Shown here in pieces: positions 6,560 through 10,484 of a stretch of DNA of 10,484 nucleotides. This DNA is from Jimgerdemannia flammicorona (lineage: Eukaryota; Mucoromycota; Endogonomycetes; Endogonales; Endogonaceae), in contig RBNI01007267.1 of the NCBI GenBank assembly GCA_003990745.1, positions 1-10,484 on the forward strand, given 5' to 3'. The notes beneath the pieces were generated by a model. The model saw nothing but the letters and a program-made list of their open reading frames with translations, was not told where the DNA came from and did not search any database. The position numbers and the translations under genes are program-made. Positions within the stretch are counted from its first letter, which is position 1. Each line of letters starts with the position of its first letter.

Positions 6560-6765
6560 TTACTATTTTGGATCTCACTTAGTTTCAGATAGTTCTTGGA
6601 CTTCTATAATCTTAGATTGACTAGCTTTCTCTAGAATTATTTATATAACTTAGTCTCCTTCCTTAACTATATAGTCTTGATTCTTCTAATTGATAAGTAA
6701 GACTTAAACTTATTCTTAATAGTCTGGATCAATGACATCAGTATTAACATCTAAATAATATTCAC
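6560..6765 (-). pseudogene. Gypsy-B dUTPase remnant, 3' half, stop-ridden
   Basis: The minus strand reads LDVNTDVIDPDY (VIDPDY at 6719-6736), stop, E, stop, V, stop, VLLIN, stop, KNQDYIVKEGD, stop, VI, stop, IILEKASQSKIIEVQELSETK, stop, DPK. With stops taken as changed Gln or Arg codons this is the dUTPase pattern of motif 3 (AGVIDPDYRGEV), motif 4 (GDRIAQ) and the helix before motif 5 (ELxETxRG). Ala-Gly before VID reads Thr-Asp, both G-to-A changes. The glycine-rich tail is barely traceable (KIVSLTEN). Motifs 1 and 2 are absent because LINE-R begins at about 6770. It lies upstream of protease, unlike the Gypsy-A domain. Confidence 0.75.
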
Positions 6766-7129
6766 ACCTTTCTCCTATACAATTCACATTACACAAACTT
6801 CAAGCAATGGTTTTCAACACAAATCGGAGGAAAGGTATTATAAAAATATCATCAAGCAAGAGTTCTGATGGATATACTGGGTTGGGTAGACCTGGGGCTT
6901 TTGGCTGGCAGTATGTCGGAAGGGGTTATGGCCTGAGGATAGGGGTCTTTGGGGGATCGAAGGGTGGCAAGGGTTCTGGAAGTAGACTAGTGGCTGGTAG
7001 TGGTGGAGGGAGGCCTGGCCCCCCAAGTTTTGCAGATAAGGTGAAGGAGAGTGGGTGGCTGGCTGGATTGAGGGCTGGTGCTGCTGTAGGGAAGAGTAAG
7101 GTGAGTCAAGGGAGGGAGGGAGGTACTTA

Positions 7130-7570
7130 GGTGGAAGATGCAAGTGTAGGTGCTGGAAGTGCTATGGCTGGAGATAGGACTGCTGATAGCAGTGTGACGG
7201 GCAATCAGGAAAAAAAAAGAGATATAACAGCTGATGGAGGCACAGGACAAGGGGTCCCGATACAGAAGAGAGACCTGGCCAATGGTATAATGGGGCTAGT
7301 AATAGCATCATTACTGGGGGGAAGGTACCGGTAAGGGCTACAAGGCAGCAGTCTCGTGGGGGTGCCTCTCTGGAGGGCCATAGGGGTGGGGGTGGGGCTG
7401 GGGGGGTAGTGGCTGAGGCAGGGACTGCTGGTGGGGGTGTAATGGGTGATCTGGAAAAAAATCCAGATGGGACTACTGATGGTGAGCTGAGCAGTGGGAA
7501 GGGCATGAGGCCTGGGAACCTGGCAGATGGTGTAATGGGACTGGCAGTAGCCTCATTACTCAAGAAGTCG
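7130..7570 (+). repeat. About 245-bp tandem duplication inside ORF1
   Basis: Copy 1 (about 7130-7322) and copy 2 (about 7375-7568) lie at an offset of 245. CCTGGC plus AATGGTATAATGGGGCTAG (7274) matches CCTGGCAGATGGTGTAATGG (7519), and GGAAAAAAA follows in both. The proteins DLANGIMGLVIASLL and NLADGVMGLAVASLL are near-copies. A frame change lies between the copies. Confidence 0.8.
7383..7406 (+). other. Potential G-quadruplex motif in ORF1
   Basis: The run is G4-T-G5-T-G4-CT-G7, four G-runs with loops of one or two bases, on the coding strand. Such a motif could fold in DNA or in the element RNA. It sits at the start of the second copy of the 245-bp repeat. Confidence 0.8.
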
Positions 7571-9155
7571 ATCTCAGAATTTGCAGTCACAATGTGTTTC
7601 TGGAGCTTGGTGGTGATAGCAAAAATGGTTCTGGGGCTGATCGCGAAGCAGATGAGTAGTGTGGCATCTGTTAAGTTTCTGAAGGACTTAGAAGGGGTGG
7701 AGGTGGGATTTGAGGAGGCTGGGTCACTGGAGGAGGTGTTGAAGGCTGGGATGAAAGTGGGTGAGGTGTGTGTACTGATGGTGAGATGCCTGTGGTGGGA
7801 CCCAAGAGTAGTGCAGCTTCTGATGAAAGAAGTTCCCACTGTTACTGCTGTCGAGACAAAGAAGAGAGTCGAGGAGATCATGGCAAAGTATGGGGAGGTA
7901 GTCAATATTGGGTTCAAAGTGTGGGAAGAAACCTCCCTTCGGACAGGGGATATTGACATCAGGATTTGGTTGGTAGAGAGGGAGGCTACTGGGAAGGCTC
8001 GGGACTGGCCCTCAGTGATAGTATGGGGGGCTTTCTTGTCCAAGGTGATGAGAGTGAAGGGGAGCAAGGAGGAGGAGAAGGATTTGCTGGAAGCACTAGA
8101 GGAGTTGAGTGGGGCAGTAGAGAGGAGGGCAAAGGCATGGAAGGCATTCGAGGAGGTGACACATCTTGAGGTGGTTGGAGGGAAGTGAGTCCACATCAAG
8201 AAGGAGGTGTGGGAGAGGTCCCAAGGGTGCAGAAGGCAGAGGGAGTTGTTGGAAAAAATGGGGGCAGAGGTGACAAGGAAGGCAGGAGGTAGTGCAACCA
8301 CTGGAGGTGCTGAGGCGAGTGTCTGGGCTACTGGTAGTGGAGGGAATGTGGAGGGGGGGCTGGTGGAGGCCAAGAAGGTGCCAAGTAAGAATCCATATAA
8401 AGATGGCATACTTGAGGTTTGGGAGGAAACCTGGGAGGATTCACCTTCACCCTCCCCCCTTATCAGAAGGGGACCAGTGGCAAGAGGTAGGGTAGTAGAG
8501 GATGTACCAATGCACAGTACTCAGTAATTGTGCTTTGGAGTCCCAAATATGGAGAAGGGGGGATTGGTAGAGACAACTGGAGAAGAGGAATTGGAGGATG
8601 TCCCAGAGGAGAGATGGAATGAGTCAGCAAGTGTAGGGGCTGATACTATGATATTGGATGGAGGGAGGCCAGCGACCCCTGGAGGGAAGGAGGTGGGGAA
8701 TTTGCTCTAAGTGTACTGGATGATGAACAACTTGGCAGCAGAAGAGCTGGGAGAAGTCAATCTCCAAGTGATAAGCGATGAGCATTGGGCAAGGATCCTG
8801 TAGGGTAATGGAGTGGTGGCAGCATTGAAGGCAGAAATCCTGGCAGTATACTTGGAGGAGGAGGGGTATGAGGTAGATAAGAAGAGGGAAGCTACTCTGG
8901 CAGTTGTGGCAGGTGAGTGGGCTGCCCACTATTAGGCTAAGCAGCATGGACTGCAGCTCTGACAAGAGGCTTGCTTGGAGTACCATGAGGAGTTTGAGGA
9001 AAAGAAGAATGGGGAGATGGCTGAGATCCTGGCTAAATTGGAGGCTAAGAGGGCCAAGGAGGCAGAAGTGATTGCAGAGTGCAACCTGGATAGGGCACAG
9101 GAGGAAGTGGACATGGAACAGTAGAGGACTCATCTGAAACTACATAATCTCCCTT

Positions 9156-9535
9156 ATGAATAGTACAACCAACATTTTTTCTTTGAACATGAATGGGTTA
9201 TGGGGTGCTTATCAATGTAAGAACATTTTTACTTGGCTGAAGGGATTGGAGGCCAATCTCTTCCTCTTACAGGATGTCAGGTGTGAGGATGGCTTGGATA
9301 GACTGGAATGGACAAAGGAGTGGGGAGGTGAGGCAGTCTGGAAGGGCAAGGTTGGGATTCTGGTGCAGAAAGGCAGAGGGGAGATAAGGGATATGCAGAG
9401 CTGGAGAGATAGATTGGTCTGGGGAGAGTAGATATGCATAGGTTGGGAGCCAGTCATGGTGGGCTCCTGTTACTGCCCTGCAGTACAGGGTGAGTAGGTG
9501 AATTGGGTGAAGGGCCTACAGGAGAGTCCGAACAC
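9156..9535 (+). pseudogene. LINE-R ORF2 start: endonuclease domain, truncated
   Basis: The AP-like endonuclease nicks the target to prime reverse transcription. The ATG at 9156 gives MNSTTNIFSLNMNGLWG, where the Asn of NMNGL is the first catalytic motif. It continues through FLLQDVRC, where the family has Gln-Glu, so the metal-binding Glu is Asp here, and WKGKVGILVQKG followed by WRDRLVWGE. TAG 9429-9431 ends the open frame, but the same frame continues as GWEPVMVGSCYCPAVQGE, stop, VNWVKGLQESPN. That resembles the strand where LINE endonucleases read I-x-x-x-Y-x-P. The later GDFN and SDH motifs are not found, so the domain is cut after roughly its first half. Confidence 0.72.
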
Positions 9536-9878
9536 TAAATGACTGCGATATAAAGGTTTTTGGTGGGGGATAGCAGAGGGGGTGCACTACATTGGAATTC
9601 ATTGGCAGGGGAATGAAGGAGAGGAGGATTGGGACCCAGTGATGTGGCGATGAGATTGCATTCTGCTGGGTGGCACTCCTTTAATTGAGTTTGATATTGG
9701 TGATAGAATGGAATGCCAAAGGGGACCGGGCCAGGATCTGTGGCCCAGCAGTTGGCAAGATGTTGGAATTGGCAAAGAGTGGGACTGGCATGGTATTTGG
9801 ACCTGGAGTGCTGCAGTGAGAAAGTGGATGCTGCCAAAGTACTGAGTGGTCTGGTGGCACATGCTGTAGAGGAATGTT
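9536..9878 (+). pseudogene. LINE-R ORF2 middle remnant; RT missing
   Basis: This stretch lies between the endonuclease start and the zinc motif. All frames are short. The longest, 9713-9931, reads WNWQRVGLAWYLDLECCSEKV and AHAVEECYAQLLL, and lies in a different frame from the zinc motif that follows. No RT, FADD or RNase H motif can be seen. It is best taken as the scrambled border of the deletion that removed the RT. Confidence 0.5.
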
Positions 9879-10415
9879 ATGCTCAACTTTTACTCAGGGC
9901 ACCTTATCATAGAGAGATGCTTCAACTGTGAGGAGTGCCATAATGTAGGGCAGGAGGGGGGCTGTGTACAGATGCCTGAACATTGGCTAGGAGAGTGTGA
10001 GGTGTTGGGAGACTTTTGGCAGGCAATTGGGGGATGCTTGGGGGTACGATGTAGGAGAGATGAAGTACGGGAGAGGTGGGAGGACTTGAGGGATAGATTG
10101 GTAGGAGGGATAGAGAAGGAGTGGATAACTTTGGGCTGGGTGCTAGCTATTTGGGTAGGGCTGGCCAGTCACTGGCTATTTGTTTTTGAGGATGGGAGTC
10201 GACAGGGCTTGGGGGACCAGTTGTTGCGATGGCATGGGCTTATGGAGGACACCTTAATAGGCTGGTGGCTTGGTCGGAGGCTGCAGGGTGGTCGGAGATG
10301 CTGCTTAGTGGAGAAAATTTGTAGACAGAGTGGGGGGAGAGTGGGTATAGTTGGTAAAAGGGTGATCTTTATCCGTGAGGAGGTGGGGAGGAGCCCCCCT
10401 ATGGGGATTGGGTAG
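9879..10415 (+). pseudogene. LINE-R ORF2 C-terminus with zinc-binding motif
   Basis: This 178-codon open frame begins NFYSGHLIIERC and holds Cys at 9918, 9927, 9936 and 9963, His at 9981 and Cys at 9996 (CFNCEEC, then PEHWLGEC). It resembles the Cys/His motif near the end of many LINE ORF2 proteins, where the text is close to C-x2-C-...-EH-x3-EC, thought to bind nucleic acid. After it come WEDLRDRLVGGI and HWLFVFEDG, shared with LINE-L. The frame ends with TAG at 10413-10415 near the expected end of ORF2. The open-frame ATG is internal to ORF2 and is not a real start. Confidence 0.75.
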
Positions 10416-10451
10416 TGAGTGGTGATGATATATACTTATTCATAGATGGGT

Positions 10452-10484
10452 AATAAAGGCAGAGTCCAAGTGACTATAAAAAAA
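10452..10484 (+). terminator. LINE-R polyadenylation signal and start of A-tail
   Basis: AATAAA lies at 10452-10457, 37 bp after the ORF2 stop. After 20 more bases the sequence ends ACTATAAAAAAA, with seven A at 10478-10484, where the window stops. This fits a LINE 3' end, though the tail length is unknown. Confidence 0.55.

Larger units (their letters stand above)
5290..6770 (-). mobile_element. Gypsy-B: AT-rich Ty3/Gypsy pol remnant with dUTPase
   Basis: On the minus strand the order is dUTPase remnant (about 6760-6560), aspartic protease (about 6540-6220) and RT into the RNase H connection (about 6050-5290). No gag, integrase or LTR is present. LINE-R sequence begins on one side and unrelated sequence on the other. 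It is far more AT-rich than its neighbours: 14 of 60 bases are G or C in 5461-5520, against 27 of 60 in Gypsy-A 2281-2340. It contains no CpG at all. Its protein motifs differ from Gypsy-A (DSGATENFI-type protease against DTGAEG-type), so it is a separate family. Heavy decay suggests greater age or stronger mutation. Confidence 0.85.
6807..9163 (+). pseudogene. LINE-R ORF1 (RNA-binding protein), many stops
   Basis: ORF1 proteins of LINEs bind element RNA. The start ATG at 6807 gives a basic, Gly-rich N-terminus ending in PPSFADKVKESGWLAGL. TAG interrupts at 7128-7130, and a frame change near 7310-7330 precedes the longest open part (7409-8188). That part has an alpha/beta pattern at about 7830-8045 that could be an RRM-like fold (weak). 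Further stops in frame are TGA 8186-8188, TAA 8525-8527, TAA 8708-8710, TAG 8801-8803, TAG 8933-8935, TGA 8960-8962 and TAG 9122-9124. All could come from CAG, CAA or CGA by C to T. The C-terminal part (about 8965-9121) is a charged coiled coil with LAKLEAKRAKEAEVIAE. No zinc knuckle is seen. Confidence 0.75.
6770..10484 (+). mobile_element. LINE-R: two-ORF LINE with internal deletion, A-tail at window end
   Basis: The plus strand carries a short 5' leader, ORF1 (6807 to 9124 or 9163), ORF2 start with an endonuclease fold (9156), the ORF2 C-terminal zinc motif (9918-9998) and tail (to 10415), an AATAAA and seven terminal A bases. ORF2 spans only about 1.3 kb and no RT motif (FADD/YADD, PQGDPLSP) occurs, so the RT has been deleted. 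The coding strand is very G-rich: 43 of 60 bases are G or C in 7381-7440, and 38 of these are G. The 5' end lies at about 6770, where Gypsy-B dUTPase stops. The target duplication cannot be checked because the window ends in the tail. Confidence 0.85.

Noticed and set aside
7162..8409. A 415-codon minus-strand open frame, the longest in the window
   Set aside because: It is antisense to LINE-R ORF1. The G-rich sense strand yields Pro/Ser/Thr-rich antisense with few stops, and the translation shows low-complexity bias and no domain.
6770..10484. Canonical RIP as the only decay process
   Set aside because: CpG loss dominates and TGA at Arg codons needs CGA to TGA. Some TAG/TAA stops fit CpA changes, so a mixed process is more likely.
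1..10484. A defence, toxin-antitoxin or biosynthetic system
   Set aside because: Every recognised domain belongs to a retrotransposon. ORFX alone is unexplained and shows no sign of such a role.

Overview
The window looks like a repeat-rich block of a eukaryotic genome, most likely a filamentous fungus. It is built from decayed retrotransposons, and I see no clearly intact host gene, tRNA, rRNA or prokaryotic feature. The fungal assignment is an inference from the element types (a two-ORF Tad-like LINE and Ty3/Gypsy elements), the lack of introns and the heavy deamination-type decay. No marker gene confirms it.

Layout, left to right. (1) 1-~665, minus strand: LINE-L, a LINE ORF2 remnant with reverse transcriptase motifs (GVPQGDPLSP, FADD) joined directly to a C-terminal segment. 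(2) ~666-4253, minus strand: Gypsy-A, a 5' LTR (3538-4253), gag with a damaged zinc knuckle, protease, a Cys/His cluster, a nearly complete dUTPase and the first residues of RT, where LINE-L cuts it off. (3) 4260-5080, minus strand: ORFX, an unrecognised decayed frame of about 270 codons with its own TATA-like box. (4) ~5290-~6770, minus strand: Gypsy-B, a different and much more AT-rich element with a dUTPase remnant, protease and RT, all mutationally inactivated. (5) ~6770-10484, plus strand: LINE-R, a nearly end-to-end LINE with ORF1, endonuclease start, a missing RT, C-terminal zinc motif, AATAAA and the start of an A-tail. LINE-L and LINE-R share their 3' coding region, face outward and carry complementary internal deletions.

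The most interesting signal is that both Gypsy elements carry dUTPase sequence inside the polyprotein, in different positions: protease-dUTPase-RT in Gypsy-A and dUTPase-protease-RT in Gypsy-B. Other points are ORFX, a 219-bp tandem duplication covering the predicted R-U5 part of the Gypsy-A LTR, a 2,044-bp stretch without a single CpG, and repeated Arg-to-TGA changes at conserved RT positions, which point to CpG methylation and deamination.

Nothing here appears able to encode a working element. Every frame has stops, shifts or lost catalytic residues. No cooperating gene system is visible; the shared logic is nested insertion and decay.
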